Positions 48,576 to 57,922 of a stretch of 64,000 nt of DNA are shown piece after piece. The stretch lies in the NCBI RefSeq assembly GCF_000428045.1, contig NZ_KE386617.1, positions 30,225 through 94,224 on the forward strand, in the 5' to 3' direction. The notes under the pieces are model-generated. The model had not been told where the DNA came from. It made no database searches and saw only the letters and a list, made by a program, of their open reading frames with translations. Origin of the DNA: Sedimenticola selenatireducens DSM 17993. Lineage in GTDB: Bacteria > Pseudomonadota > Gammaproteobacteria > Chromatiales > Chromatiaceae. Position numbers and translations under genes: made by a program. The first letter of the stretch is position 1. Every line of letters begins with the position of its first letter.

Positions 48576-48599
48576 AACGACACATGCCCTGGCGAGGGC
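48559..48599 (+). promoter_or_regulatory. Alternative-hairpin switch at the leu leader
   Basis: Four segments can pair in exclusive ways. 1:2 is TGCCC (48559-48563) with GGGCA (48568-48572); 2:3 is GGGGCAT (48567-48573) with ATGCCCT (48584-48590); 3:4 is GCCCT (48586-48590) with AGGGC (48595-48599). A ribosome stalled in the Leu run would cover segment 1 and favour 2:3. The 3:4 stem lacks a T tract, so it may not be a classical intrinsic terminator. Confidence 0.5.
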
Positions 48600-48683
48600 C
48601 AAGCACGCAGACAAAACGAATTCAAGAATAGATGTAGAGGATGATTCAGCGCATGGGTGACTGGATCGATCCGGGAGCAGATG

Positions 48684-50228
48684 ATGAGCAATCCAGACAA
48701 GTTATTTATATTTGATACCACCTTGCGTGACGGTGAGCAGAGTCCTGGGGCGTCCATGACCAAGGATGAGAAGCTGCGTATCGCCAAGGCGCTGGAAAAG
48801 ATGCGGGTCGATATTATCGAGGCGGGATTTCCCATCGCCAGTCCAGGGGATTTTGATGCCGTGCAGACCATTGCCCGTACCATCAAGGACAGTACCGTCT
48901 GCGGTCTTGCCCGGGCGCTGGAAGCGGATATCGATCGGGCCGGAGAGGCGTTGAAGGAGGCCAATTCCGGTCGCATTCATACCTTTATTGCCACCTCGCC
49001 GATTCATATGCAGCAGAAACTGCGCATGACGCCGGACCAGGTGGTGGAGCAGGCGGTCTGGGCGGTCAAGCGGGCGCGCCGATACACCGATAATGTGGAG
49101 TTTTCGCCGGAAGATGCAGGCCGGTCCGAGATCGATTTTCTCTGTCGGGTGATCGAACAGGCGATTGCGGCCGGTGCCACCACCATCAATGTACCGGACA
49201 CCGTAGGTTATAACCTGCCGCAGCAGTTTGGCGAGACCATCCGCACCCTGATCGAGCGTATTCCCAATTCCGACAAGGCGATCTTCTCAGTCCACTGCCA
49301 TAACGACCTTGGCTTGGCGGTAGCCAACTCGCTGGCCGCCGTCACCCAGGGTGCGCGGCAGGTGGAGTGCACCATCAACGGCCTGGGTGAACGGGCGGGT
49401 AATGCCTCGCTGGAAGAGGTGGTGATGGCGGTACGCACCCGCCGTGATCTGTTCACCTGCGACAGCACACTGGACACTACCCAGATCGTCAATTGTTCAC
49501 GCCTGGTGTCGGGCATTACCGGCTTTCCGGTGCAGCCGAACAAGGCAATCGTGGGTGCAAACGCCTTTGCCCATGAGTCGGGCATCCATCAGGATGGTGT
49601 GCTCAAGCATCGTGAAACTTACGAAATCATGCGTGCCGAGGATGTGGGCTGGAGCCAGAACCGAATGGTGATGGGCAAGCACTCCGGGCGGAACGCCTTC
49701 CGCACCCGGCTGGAAGAGCTCGGCATCACCTTTGACTCGGAGGAGGAGATTAATGACGCCTTCCGCCGTTTCAAGGACCTGGCCGACAAGAAGCACGAGA
49801 TTTTTGATGAAGATCTGCAGGCACTGGTTTCGGATGCTGGTTTCAGTGCCGAAAATGAGCATATCAAGCTGATCTCGCTCAAGGTCTGTTCGGAGACCGG
49901 GGAGATTCCCAACGCCCGGGTGGTGCTCTCGGTGGATGAGCGGGAGATGTCGGGCGAGGCGAGTGGCAGCGGTCCGGTGGACGCCGCCTTCAAGGCGATC
50001 GAATCCATGGTCCAGAGCAACGCCGAGTTGCAGCTCTACTCGGTCAATGCCATTACCAGCGGTACCGATGCACAGGGCGAGGTGACCGTCAGGCTGCAGC
50101 GCAATGGCGGGATCGTGAATGGCCAGGGTGCCGATACCGATATCGTGATCGCCTCGGCCAAGGCCTATGTCAATGCCGTCAATCGACTGGATCAGGAGCA
50201 CAAGGCTCACCCGCAGGGTGACGTCTAG
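48684..50228 (+). CDS. leuA: 2-isopropylmalate synthase
   Basis: A 514-residue enzyme that condenses acetyl-CoA with 2-oxoisovalerate, the first committed step of leucine synthesis. The TIM-barrel active site shows [34 protein letters not shown] with the metal His pair, and [18 protein letters not shown]; a C-terminal LeuA allosteric domain (about 390-510) should bind leucine. ATG 48684 has GGGAG (48673-48677) at proper distance; ATG 48681 is an alternative. It is preceded by its own promoter and the Leu-rich leader peptide. leuB, leuC and leuD are not in this window. Confidence 0.96.
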   Translation: MSNPDKLFIFDTTLRDGEQSPGASMTKDEKLRIAKALEKMRVDIIEAGFPIASPGDFDAVQTIARTIKDSTVCGLARALEADIDRAGEALKEANSGRIHTFIATSPIHMQQKLRMTPDQVVEQAVWAVKRARRYTDNVEFSPEDAGRSEIDFLCRVIEQAIAAGATTINVPDTVGYNLPQQFGETIRTLIERIPNSDKAIFSVHCHNDLGLAVANSLAAVTQGARQVECTINGLGERAGNASLEEVVMAVRTRRDLFTCDSTLDTTQIVNCSRLVSGITGFPVQPNKAIVGANAFAHESGIHQDGVLKHRETYEIMRAEDVGWSQNRMVMGKHSGRNAFRTRLEELGITFDSEEEINDAFRRFKDLADKKHEIFDEDLQALVSDAGFSAENEHIKLISLKVCSETGEIPNARVVLSVDEREMSGEASGSGPVDAAFKAIESMVQSNAELQLYSVNAITSGTDAQGEVTVRLQRNGGIVNGQGADTDIVIASAKAYVNAVNRLDQEHKAHPQGDV

Positions 50229-50245
50229 CTCCTGAGCTGAACCTG

Positions 50246-51106
50246 ATGAACGAAGCAGAGCGACGGGAATATTTGCAGGCCATGGGTATCCATTACTGGA
50301 TACCCAGGTCCGCCTTGGATGGAGACGCTGCGGCATCGGGCGGCGCGGAGCAGGAGGCGGTTCCACCCGCCGCTCCACCTGTCCCGGTTGCAGCGCCAAA
50401 ACCAGATATGACCGTTGCACGGCAGCGCCCGGCCCCGGACGAACCACCGCCCTGGCTGGATGAGGTGCCGCCGCCATCGAATGAGTATCTGCCCACGTTG
50501 GATCATGCGGAGCATGTCGGAGAGTTGGGCCCGGCCGGTCTCCTGGATGATGGGGTGAGCCAACTGGACTGGCCGGCACTCGCGGCCCGGGTTGCCCAGT
50601 GTCAGGCGTGTGAGCTGCACAAGACCCGAACCCAGACCGTGTTCGGGGTGGGGCGGCAGAATGCTGACCTGATGATCATCGGAGAAGCGCCCGGAGCCGA
50701 TGAAGACCGAAAGGGTGAACCCTTCGTGGGGCGGGCCGGACAGCTGCTCAATGCCATGCTGAAGGCGATCGGCCTGCAGCGCGAACAGGTCTATATCGCC
50801 AATATCCTGAAATGCCGGCCGCCGGGGAATCGGGACCCGCGGGCGGAGGAAGCCTTGAAATGTGCACCCTACCTGCAACGTCAGGTGGCACTGCTCAAAC
50901 CAAGAGCCATCCTGGCTGTCGGCGCCGTGGCGGCGAGAAACCTGCTGCAGAGTGATGACGCCGTGGGGCGGTTGCGGGGCGGCCAGCATGAATATAACGG
51001 CATCCCCGTAGTGGTCACTTATCATCCGGCCTATCTGCTGCGCTCGCCGGAGCAGAAGGCCAAGGCCTGGCAGGACCTGCAGAAGGCTGCCCGGTTGGTT
51101 CAATGA
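50246..51106 (+). CDS. Family 4 uracil-DNA glycosylase (iron-sulfur type)
   Basis: A 286-residue DNA repair enzyme that removes uracil from DNA. The [4Fe-4S] ligands are C119-x2-C122 ([10 protein letters not shown]) and C190 and C206 ([10 protein letters not shown] region). Active-site motifs are [20 protein letters not shown] (from 146) and HPAYLL (H250). Residues 30-100 form a Pro/Ala-rich linker after a short N-terminal helix, a common addition in proteobacterial members. It starts 17 bases after leuA and is followed by rimI after 24 bases. The same glycosylase-rimI neighbourhood is common in gammaproteobacteria. Confidence 0.92.
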   Translation: MNEAERREYLQAMGIHYWIPRSALDGDAAASGGAEQEAVPPAAPPVPVAAPKPDMTVARQRPAPDEPPPWLDEVPPPSNEYLPTLDHAEHVGELGPAGLLDDGVSQLDWPALAARVAQCQACELHKTRTQTVFGVGRQNADLMIIGEAPGADEDRKGEPFVGRAGQLLNAMLKAIGLQREQVYIANILKCRPPGNRDPRAEEALKCAPYLQRQVALLKPRAILAVGAVAARNLLQSDDAVGRLRGGQHEYNGIPVVVTYHPAYLLRSPEQKAKAWQDLQKAARLVQ

Positions 51107-51130
51107 ACCGGTCGTTCTGAATTCGATCTC

Positions 51131-51595
51131 ATGAGCGCCATACTCAGGGACCCGCTACTCCGGATTCGCCCGCTCAGGGAAGACGATATCGACGCCATTA
51201 TGACGGTGGAGCATCGCTGTTACGATCATCCCTGGACAGCCGGTATCTTCCGGGATTCCCTGCGGGTGGGTTATGTCTGCTGGGGTTATTTTCTGGATCG
51301 GCGGCTGGTGGGATACGGTGTCATGTCGGTGGCTGCCGGTGAGGCCCATGTGCTGAATATCTGCACCGATCCCGAAATGCGTGGGCAGGGGCTCGCGCGC
51401 CGCCTGATGCAGCGCCTGATCAACCAGGCACGGGAGCGCGAGGCCGATACGGTTTTTCTGGAGGTGCGGGCCAGTAACCGGGTCGCCTTGGGGCTGTATG
51501 AGTCCCTGGGATTCAACGAGATCGGTCTACGGCGCGGCTATTATCCGGCCGACAAGGGCCGGGAAGACGCCATCCTGCTGGCCAAGGCGTTGTAA
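51131..51595 (+). CDS. rimI: Ribosomal protein S18-alanine N-acetyltransferase
   Basis: A 154-residue GNAT acetyltransferase that acetylates the N-terminal Ala of ribosomal protein S18. The acetyl-CoA loop is DPEMRGQGLARRLMQRLINQ (Q/R-x-x-G-x-G/A), with FLEVRASNRVALGLYESLGF and the NEIGLRRGYYP ending typical of RimI. Length agrees with the family (148 in E. coli). It probably shares a transcript with the glycosylase gene upstream. Confidence 0.93.
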   Translation: MSAILRDPLLRIRPLREDDIDAIMTVEHRCYDHPWTAGIFRDSLRVGYVCWGYFLDRRLVGYGVMSVAAGEAHVLNICTDPEMRGQGLARRLMQRLINQAREREADTVFLEVRASNRVALGLYESLGFNEIGLRRGYYPADKGREDAILLAKAL

Positions 51596-51605
51596 GAAGC
51601 CGGAT

Positions 51606-51639
51606 GTCGGGTTACGCCCTGCGGGCTAACACGACCTAC
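51606..51639 (-). repeat. GTAG-type REP element, family 2, copy a
   Basis: Read on the minus strand, it starts GTAGGTCG and contains the imperfect palindrome GTTAGCCC/GGGCGTAAC. It closely resembles the copy at 51781-51815. It lies in the rimI-prfC gap (51596-51861), which has no gene but three such elements. Confidence 0.7.
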
Positions 51640-51654
51640 GATTTTAATGCCTCG

Positions 51655-51684
51655 GTAGGTCGGATTAGCGCAGCGTAATCCGAC
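51655..51684 (+). repeat. GTAG-type REP element, family 2, copy b
   Basis: It starts GTAGG and holds the palindrome TCGGATTA-N8-TAATCCGA. It points opposite to copies a and c, so a and b form an inverted pair around a 15-base spacer. Confidence 0.75.
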
Positions 51685-51780
51685 GGTGGTGGCCGGTTAG
51701 TACAGCGGGTCCGATTGGGGCCCGGCGGTGTTATCTTCGACACGCCCTGGTGGGGCATCTATGGTCGGGGCTTCCCCGTC

Positions 51781-51815
51781 GTCGGGTTACGCCCTGGCGG
51801 GCTAACCCGGTCTAC
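51781..51815 (-). repeat. GTAG-type REP element, family 2, copy c
   Basis: On the minus strand it begins GTAGACCGGGTTAGCCCG and ends GGGCGTAACCCGAC. It is nearly identical to copy a and lies 46 bases before the prfC start. Confidence 0.7.
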
Positions 51816-51861
51816 AAATTGCTGTATAATCCCGCTTTTGTCAGCAAGCAGCAGATCCCCC

Positions 51862-53442
51862 ATGTCCGAACTTCTCAAGCAACTGCAACGGCGGCGTACC
51901 TTCGCTATTATCTCTCACCCGGACGCCGGTAAAACCACCTTAACGGAAAAGCTGCTGTTGTTTGGCGGGGCAATCCAGATGGCCGGCACGGTAAAGGGGC
52001 GCAAAGCGGCCCGGCATGCCACCTCCGACTGGATGGAGATGGAGAAGGAGCGTGGTATCTCCGTCACCTCTTCGGTGATGCAGTTCGCCTACGGTAATGG
52101 CATTGTAAATCTGCTGGATACCCCGGGACATGAGGACTTTTCCGAAGACACCTATCGTACCCTGACCGCGGTGGACTCCGCGCTGATGGTGATTGACGTG
52201 GCCAAGGGCGTCGAGTCCCGCACCATCAAGCTGATGGAGGTGTGTCGCATGCGCGACACGCCGATTCTCACCTTCGTCAACAAGCTGGATCGGGAGGGAC
52301 GGGATGCCCTGGACATTCTCGATGAGATCGAGGAGGTGCTGCAGATCAAGTGTGCGCCGGTCACCTGGCCCATTGGCATGGGAAAGCGGCTCAAGGGGGT
52401 ATTTGATCTGCGTACCGAGACCACCCATCTCTTCTCCGCCACCCATGGGGGGAAGATCCAGGCCGGTGAGTTGATCGAGGGGCTGGACAACCCGCGCCTG
52501 GATGCGGTGCTGGGCGATATGGCGGAGGAGTTGCGCGAAGAGATCGACCTGGTGCGCGGCGCCAGCCATGCACTGGATCTGGATGCCTACCTGCGCGGCG
52601 AGCTGACTCCCGTGTTCTTTGGCTCGGCGATCAATAACTTCGGTGTCAAGGAGCTGCTGGACGCCTTTGTTCAGTATGCCCCGGCGCCTCGTGCACGGGA
52701 GACCCGGCAGCGCCTGGTGGAGCCGGGGGAGGAGAAGTTCTCAGGTTTTATTTTCAAGATACAAGCCAATATGGACCCGGCCCACCGGGACCGCATCGCC
52801 TTTATGCGGGTCTGTTCCGGCAGCTACAAAAAAGGCATGAAAATGCACCATGTCCGTAGCGGCAAAACGGTGCAGATCAGCAACGCCATTACCTTCCAGG
52901 CCGATGAGCGCAAGCATGTGGAAGAGGCGTGGCCGGGCGACATCATCGGCTTGCATAATCACGGCACGATACAGATTGGTGATACCTTCACCGATGGCGA
53001 GGAGCTGAAATATGAGGGCATTCCCTATTTTGCCCCCGAGCTGTTCCGTCGCGTCGTACTGAAGGACCCGCTGCGTCTGAAGGCATTGCAGAAGGGGGTG
53101 CTGCAGCTCTGCGAGGAGGGCGCCACACAGGTGTTCCGGCCGTTGAAGAATAACGACATGATCCTGGGTGCGGTGGGCGTGCTGCAGTTCGAGGTGGCGG
53201 CCCACCGGCTGAAGGGGGAGTATGGTGTGGAGGCGATCGTCGAGCCGGTAGGCGTCAACACCGCCCGCTGGGTGGAGTGTGATGATCCCAAGATGCTGGA
53301 GCAGTTCCGCGCCAAGGCCCACGAGAACCTGGCACTGGATGGGGATGACCAGCTGGTCTATCTGGCACCGACCCGGGTCAACTTGAGCCTGGCCGAAGAG
53401 CGCTGGCCAAAAATCCGCTTCCTGGCGACCCGGGAGTTGTAA
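51862..53442 (+). CDS. prfC: Peptide chain release factor 3
   Basis: A 526-residue translational GTPase that recycles RF1/RF2 from the ribosome after termination. G1 is SHPDAGKT (near residues 18-25), with [20 protein letters not shown] (G3) and [11 protein letters not shown] (G4), then domain II and the RF3-specific C-terminal part ([20 protein letters not shown]). ATG 51862 gives the family start [20 protein letters not shown]; an open frame of 49 codons upstream is only the REP-containing gap. It stands alone, followed by a single copy of the family 1 REP pair. Confidence 0.96.
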   Translation: MSELLKQLQRRRTFAIISHPDAGKTTLTEKLLLFGGAIQMAGTVKGRKAARHATSDWMEMEKERGISVTSSVMQFAYGNGIVNLLDTPGHEDFSEDTYRTLTAVDSALMVIDVAKGVESRTIKLMEVCRMRDTPILTFVNKLDREGRDALDILDEIEEVLQIKCAPVTWPIGMGKRLKGVFDLRTETTHLFSATHGGKIQAGELIEGLDNPRLDAVLGDMAEELREEIDLVRGASHALDLDAYLRGELTPVFFGSAINNFGVKELLDAFVQYAPAPRARETRQRLVEPGEEKFSGFIFKIQANMDPAHRDRIAFMRVCSGSYKKGMKMHHVRSGKTVQISNAITFQADERKHVEEAWPGDIIGLHNHGTIQIGDTFTDGEELKYEGIPYFAPELFRRVVLKDPLRLKALQKGVLQLCEEGATQVFRPLKNNDMILGAVGVLQFEVAAHRLKGEYGVEAIVEPVGVNTARWVECDDPKMLEQFRAKAHENLALDGDDQLVYLAPTRVNLSLAEERWPKIRFLATREL

Positions 53443-53498
53443 ATAGCCTGGATCAATGGCCAATGGGCGAGTTATTCGACCGTCAAAATGAATCACCT

Positions 53499-53546
53499 GT
53501 AGGAGCGGCGCGGCGCCGCGAATTCGGCCCGGGGCGGGCCTCCTGC
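53499..53546 (-). repeat. Single copy of the paired GTAG-type REP element (family 1)
   Basis: GTAGGAG begins at 53499, and the mirrored end GCCTCCTGC closes at 53546, around the centre GCGAATTCGGCC. This is the same element as the units of the array at 9201-9565, in opposite orientation. It sits 56 bases past the prfC stop in a 308-base gap (53443-53750) that otherwise holds only the ibaG upstream region. Confidence 0.85.
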
Positions 53547-53750
53547 AGTGGGTATTTAAAAGACCAGGCAATGCGGCAATCTCTCTGTTGGCGTATCGCC
53601 TGGTCACCAGGACTTTTCGCAATGCCTGCTCGGGCTTGGCGAGAAATTAATATAGTTGTAGGTCTAGCCGTAATACACCTGCCGGATACCGGTTAAAGCA
53701 ACCGCTTGCATGCGCTATGATCGGCTGAGAATTTTTACGAGGTAGCAGTG

Positions 53751-53993
53751 ATGGAAATTGAAGCAATTGTCAATCTGATCGAGACCGGGTTGCCGGGCTG
53801 TCAGGCCCAGGTGACCGGCGACGGCAGGCATTTCGAGGCGGTGGTGATCAGCGAGGAGTTTGAGGGCAAGAGTCCGATTCAGAAACAGCGGATGGTGATG
53901 GCCACGGTCAAGACTCAACTGGAGAGCGATGAACTGCACGCCCTCTCCATCAAGACCTATACCCGGGATCAGTGGCAGACTCTGCAGGGATAA
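53751..53993 (+). CDS. ibaG: BolA/IbaG-family protein
   Basis: An 80-residue BolA-like protein, a partner of monothiol glutaredoxins in iron-sulfur trafficking and acid response. The family core is visible in CQAQVTGDGRHFEAVVISEEF and PIQKQRMVMATVKTQLESDE, with the conserved HALSIKTYT near the end. The GTG at 53748, just before ATG 53751, is an alternative start; ACGAGG (53738-53743) fits either. In E. coli, ibaG lies next to murA and the mla genes, which are not seen here. Convergent with the fumarase gene. Confidence 0.88.
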   Translation: MEIEAIVNLIETGLPGCQAQVTGDGRHFEAVVISEEFEGKSPIQKQRMVMATVKTQLESDELHALSIKTYTRDQWQTLQG

Positions 53994-54008
53994 TCTGCAT
54001 CGCTCGTG

Positions 54009-54054
54009 GCTAAAGCCGCTTCTGCGGTAATGAATCCGCTGAAGCGGCTTTAGC
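54009..54054. terminator. Perfect 14-bp hairpin between convergent ibaG and fumarase
   Basis: GCTAAAGCCGCTTC (54009-54022) is the exact inverse complement of GAAGCGGCTTTAGC (54041-54054), and a further GCGG/CCGC stem sits in the loop. It lies between convergent genes and could stop both transcripts, though there is no long T tract. A repetitive extragenic origin is an alternative. Confidence 0.5.
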
Positions 54055-54073
54055 GACTAAACCTGTAAGCGGC

Positions 54074-55579
54074 TCAGAGTTTACCGATTTTTACCCGCCA
54101 CTCGGCCGGTCCGCTCTGATGTACCGAGTTGCCCTGGGTGTCCACGGCGACCGTCACCGGCATGTCCTCCACCTCGAACTCCCGAATCGCTTCCATGCCC
54201 AGGTCTTCGAAGGCCACCATCCGTGATGAGCGGATTGCCTTGGAGACCAGGAACGCCGCACCACCCACTGCCATCAGGTAGATCGCGCCATGTTTCTTGA
54301 TTGCTTCAATGGCTGTCGGGCCGCGCTCCGCCTTGCCAACCATGCCCATCAGGCCCATTTCACCCAGCATCATGTCGCTGAACTGATCCATACGGGTAGA
54401 GGTGGTGGGTCCGGCCGGGCCCACCACTTCGTCGCGTACCGGGTCGACCGGGCCGACGTAATAGATAAAGCGGTTCTTGAAATCGACCCCTTCGGGCAGG
54501 GATTCCCCCCTGGTGAGCATATCCTGAATCCGCTTGTGGGCCGCATCCCGTCCGGTCAACAGTTTGCCGGAGATCAGCAGGCTTTCGCCCGGTTTCCAGC
54601 CAGCGATCTCTTCCTTGGTCACCTTGTCAATATTGACCCGGCGGGCACCACCGCCTTCCAGGCTGATCTCGGGCCAGTCCGAGTGCCTGGGCGGTTCCAG
54701 CACGGCCGGGCCGCTACCATCCAGGGTGAACTCGACATGACGGGTGGCGGCGCAGTTGGGGATCATCGCCACCGGTAGCGAGGCGGCATGGGTCGGATAG
54801 TCCCTGATCTTGACATCCAGGACAGTGGTCAGGCCGCCCAGCCCCTGAGCGCCGATACCCAGGGCGTTGACCTTCTCGAACAGTTCCAGACGCAGCTCTT
54901 CGACCCGGTTGCTCGGGCCCCGTTCCATCAGTTCATGGATGTCGATGTGTTCCATCAAGGACTCTTTGGCCAGCAGCATGGCTTTTTCTGCCGAACCGCC
55001 GATGCCGATGCCCAGCATACCCGGCGGGCACCAGCCGGCGCCCATGGTGGGGACCGTGTTCAAGACCCAGTCGACCAGGCTGCCCGAAGGGTTGAGCACG
55101 GTGAACTTGCTCTTGTTTTCCGAGCCGCCGCCTTTGGCCGCCAGGCTGATCTCTACCGTGTCGCCCGGCACAATCCGGGTGTGAATCACCGCCGGGGTAT
55201 TATCCCGCGTGTTGGTGCGGGCACCGGCCGGATCACTGACCACGGAGGCGCGCAACACATTGTCCGGGTTTCCGTAACCCTGGCGCACACCTTCGTTGAC
55301 CATCTCTTCCAGGCTCATGTCGGCATCCCACCGCACGTTCATGCCCACCTTGAGAATGGCGGTGACCATGCCGGTGTCCTGGCAGATTGGGCGATGACCC
55401 TCGGCACACATTCTTGAGTTGACCAGGATCTGGGCCATGGCGTCTTTTGCAGCGGGTGACTCCTCCTTTTTCCAGGCGGCGGTCAATGCCTTGATGTAAT
55501 CGGCCGGGTGGTAGTAGGAGATATACTGCAGGGCATCCGCGATGCTCTGAATCAGATCGTCTTGCTTGATAGTGGTCAT
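54074..55579 (-). CDS. fumA: Class I fumarate hydratase
   Basis: A 501-residue [4Fe-4S] enzyme that interconverts fumarate and malate in the TCA cycle. It is the fused alpha-beta form. The probable cluster ligands are C66 (PICQDTGM), C184 (GWCPPGMLG) and C276 (PNCAATRH). The C-terminal half begins near 320 and contains GPTTSTRMDQFSDMMLGEMG and KHGAIYLMAVGGAAFLVSKA. The sequence is nearer the short FumA-like fused enzymes than to FumC. Iron-sulfur fumarase is oxygen-sensitive, which suits low-oxygen life. Monocistronic with a -10 at 55615. Confidence 0.93.
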   Translation of the reverse strand: MTTIKQDDLIQSIADALQYISYYHPADYIKALTAAWKKEESPAAKDAMAQILVNSRMCAEGHRPICQDTGMVTAILKVGMNVRWDADMSLEEMVNEGVRQGYGNPDNVLRASVVSDPAGARTNTRDNTPAVIHTRIVPGDTVEISLAAKGGGSENKSKFTVLNPSGSLVDWVLNTVPTMGAGWCPPGMLGIGIGGSAEKAMLLAKESLMEHIDIHELMERGPSNRVEELRLELFEKVNALGIGAQGLGGLTTVLDVKIRDYPTHAASLPVAMIPNCAATRHVEFTLDGSGPAVLEPPRHSDWPEISLEGGGARRVNIDKVTKEEIAGWKPGESLLISGKLLTGRDAAHKRIQDMLTRGESLPEGVDFKNRFIYYVGPVDPVRDEVVGPAGPTTSTRMDQFSDMMLGEMGLMGMVGKAERGPTAIEAIKKHGAIYLMAVGGAAFLVSKAIRSSRMVAFEDLGMEAIREFEVEDMPVTVAVDTQGNSVHQSGPAEWRVKIGKL

Positions 55580-55614
55580 GGCTTGTCCCAGATGAGGTGG
55601 TTATCTGAGGCGCC

Positions 55615-55620
55615 ATTATA
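55615..55620 (-). promoter_or_regulatory. -10 element of the fumarase promoter
   Basis: On the minus strand a perfect TATAAT (55620-55615) lies 35 bases before the fumarase ATG. The -35 is not clear. Confidence 0.45.
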
Positions 55621-55688
55621 CCGTTAGATTGACTCGGAAGGGTAAAAAACAGCCCTAAAATGGACGATTATCCAATAACTCAACAGAA

Positions 55689-55931
55689 CTACTTCAGCTC
55701 CTTCAGTACCGCGATCCCTTTTCTCCGCTGAGCTCGCAGGATGTCGAGTTCCCTGGATAGTTGCAGCTGCCTGGCCGGATCGTGCTCATGCTCTATGCGC
55801 TTTTTCAGCTTATGCTCTTTTTCCCGCAACTGTTTCAACACTTCTCGCATCTTTTCACGTTTTTTGCGCAAACTGCGCTGATCAAGACTGAGGTAATCCG
55901 CCAGTTTCTGTAGTAGTTTTTTTCGTTTCAT
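55689..55931 (-). CDS. Small basic coiled-coil protein
   Basis: An 80-residue protein of unknown function, very rich in Lys, Arg, Glu and Leu (start KRKKLLQKLADYLSLDQRSL, later REKEHKLKKRIEHEHD). Heptad-like spacing of Leu suggests one long amphipathic helix or a helical hairpin. There is no signal peptide or membrane segment. It follows the Na/Pi cotransporter gene by 27 bases on the same strand, so co-transcription is likely; a link to that transporter's PhoU-like tail would be a guess. Confidence 0.65.
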   Translation of the reverse strand: MKRKKLLQKLADYLSLDQRSLRKKREKMREVLKQLREKEHKLKKRIEHEHDPARQLQLSRELDILRAQRRKGIAVLKELK

Positions 55932-55958
55932 ATCGGGTTATTCCGGGATCATTTGGGT

Positions 55959-57779
55959 CTATTGCGCGGTCTTTTCGACCTGCTCCCTGTCGGATACTGC
56001 CTGGAGTTCATTGTCATCCAGGGCAATCGTTCGCACGGCCTGTGCCAAGTCCCTGGGGCCGGACACAAGCAGGGTCTGGGCAGCCTGTATCAGGTTCTTG
56101 GCGATACTGTGGGTGTAGTGACTGTCATTCAGTAGCGATGTGCCCTGCTGCGGCAAAATACTCCGTCGTCTTATCTTGTCAATCAGTGATGAATTGAATT
56201 CATCGTGCGTCTCCTTGACCAGCAGCTTCAATGCGTCGAGTGAGAGAATGGATGTGTTACTCTCATCCGCCAGTCTAATCTCTTCAAGTTGCCGGATGAT
56301 TACAGCCAACTGGCTGCGTAACTGGTCGTAGGCGTGGCGCATCGGTTTGTTGTCTGAGTTAATAAACCGGATCATGTTTTTCTGCAGGTGCTTGACATCC
56401 TTGATTGCCTCGACCATATGCTGATTGGCTTCCCGCAGGTGATGTAGGTCGGCGGACTGCTCCATCTGCCAGGAGAAATCGACCCGACTGATGAAGGCGA
56501 TTATTTCGCTATAGAGCCCCTTGATGCTGCGTTCATAAGCAGCATCAATATCGAGCATGGTCAGCTTTTTCTGTGCCTCGGCCACTTCCATCAGGTCCAG
56601 TGTGGAGAGTACCTCGGGTCTTCTGAAACCCAGCGCGTGTATCAGGATGCCCTGGGCATTGTCATAGACATGCAGCGACTCCTGCAGTACTGCCTTGACG
56701 GCCGTTTCCGGGAAATCAATGGCGGAGTCGGTGAGATATTTGGGCTGGTCAATCTCCGACTTTTTCTCCTTGATGGTCCGTTCCAGGAGATTCACCAGCG
56801 GCCTGATCAGGGGTGTCATGACCAGCACGCCGATGAGATTGAACAGGGTGTGGAAAATCGCCAGCTTCAGGGTGAAGTCGTTTTCTCGGATACCGCTGAG
56901 CAGGCTGATTTCATCAACGGCATAAATCAGTTGATGGACAAACAGGATGGCAATCAGGCCAGTCACCAGGTTGAACATCAGGTGTGCCCCGGCCAGGCGA
57001 CGGCCCTGTGCATTGGCGCTGATAGCACCGAGTATGGCGGTAATGGTGGTGCCGATATTGGCGCCGATGGCCAATGCCAACGCGTTCTCGTAGGTGATCT
57101 GTTGTGCCGCCAATGCAGTGATAATGAGTACCAGCGTGGCGTGACTCGATTGCATGACAACGGTGGCGAAGGCACCGATCAGGGTAAAAAGGAACAGGCC
57201 GGGATAGCCTTTGACAGCAAATTCGGCCAGGTTGATGGTTCCCCTGAATGCCTCAAAGCCCTCCTTCATGTAATGGATGCCGAGAAACAGGAAGCCGAGA
57301 CCGACCAGGATATAGCCGAACCCATTCAGGTTTTTTGCCTTCTGGAATATCAGCAGTACACCGAATACCAGCATCGGCATGGCATAGGCGGCGATATTGA
57401 CTTTCAACCCGAACCCGGCGATCAACCAGGCACCGGTCGTGGTGCCAAGATTGGCCCCGAAGATGATCCCGATGCCCGCCACCAGAGTCAGCAGACCTGC
57501 ACTGAGAAAGGAGATGGTAATGACCGATACCAGTGAACTGGATTGCATGATGGTGGTGGAGACGATGCCGAAAACGAGACTTTTCCAGTGACTGGATGTG
57601 GTCCTGTTGATCAGCCGCTCCAACACGCCGCCGGTAAAATTGCGAAAGCCCTGCTCGAGGGAGAGCATGCCAAACATGAAGATGGCGACGCCGGCGGATA
57701 TCTCCTTGAAATCCTCACTCAGCCAGAATCCGTAGGCCAGGATAAAGAAGATGGTGGGAAGTAGTATTTTTTTCAGCAT
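55959..57779 (-). CDS. Na/Pi cotransporter family protein with PhoU-like tail
   Basis: A 606-residue protein of the SLC34/NptA-YjbB family in the inner membrane. The two inverted repeats are plain: QSSS (79-82) with GANLGTT (108-114), and QSSHATLVLI near 212 with GANIGTTITAILG. About nine membrane helices end near residue 320, and the remaining 280 residues are helical and PhoU-like (HVYDNAQGILIHALGFRRPE). It would move phosphate, most likely export or sodium-coupled uptake; the direction cannot be read from sequence. The gene is upstream of the 80-residue coiled-coil gene. The sucB terminator lies upstream of it. Confidence 0.88.
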   Translation of the reverse strand: MLKKILLPTIFFILAYGFWLSEDFKEISAGVAIFMFGMLSLEQGFRNFTGGVLERLINRTTSSHWKSLVFGIVSTTIMQSSSLVSVITISFLSAGLLTLVAGIGIIFGANLGTTTGAWLIAGFGLKVNIAAYAMPMLVFGVLLIFQKAKNLNGFGYILVGLGFLFLGIHYMKEGFEAFRGTINLAEFAVKGYPGLFLFTLIGAFATVVMQSSHATLVLIITALAAQQITYENALALAIGANIGTTITAILGAISANAQGRRLAGAHLMFNLVTGLIAILFVHQLIYAVDEISLLSGIRENDFTLKLAIFHTLFNLIGVLVMTPLIRPLVNLLERTIKEKKSEIDQPKYLTDSAIDFPETAVKAVLQESLHVYDNAQGILIHALGFRRPEVLSTLDLMEVAEAQKKLTMLDIDAAYERSIKGLYSEIIAFISRVDFSWQMEQSADLHHLREANQHMVEAIKDVKHLQKNMIRFINSDNKPMRHAYDQLRSQLAVIIRQLEEIRLADESNTSILSLDALKLLVKETHDEFNSSLIDKIRRRSILPQQGTSLLNDSHYTHSIAKNLIQAAQTLLVSGPRDLAQAVRTIALDDNELQAVSDREQVEKTAQ

Positions 57780-57848
57780 AGACCTGCCAGATGGGCCGGA
57801 TTATTGTATTTGTTTTGTCCGAATCAATAGAGAGTATATCCATTAATG

Positions 57849-57885
57849 AAAAAAGCCGGTAATCCCTGATGCGGGATTACCGGCT
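57849..57885 (-). terminator. Rho-independent terminator of sucAB
   Basis: A perfect 13-bp stem (57854-57866 with 57873-57885) closes a 6-nt loop. In minus-strand RNA it is followed by a T tract (complement of 57849-57853). It lies 38 bases past the sucB stop. Confidence 0.9.
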
Positions 57886-57922
57886 CTGGTCGGTCTGTGC
57901 CTTTGCCTGGTGGGGCAGGCAA

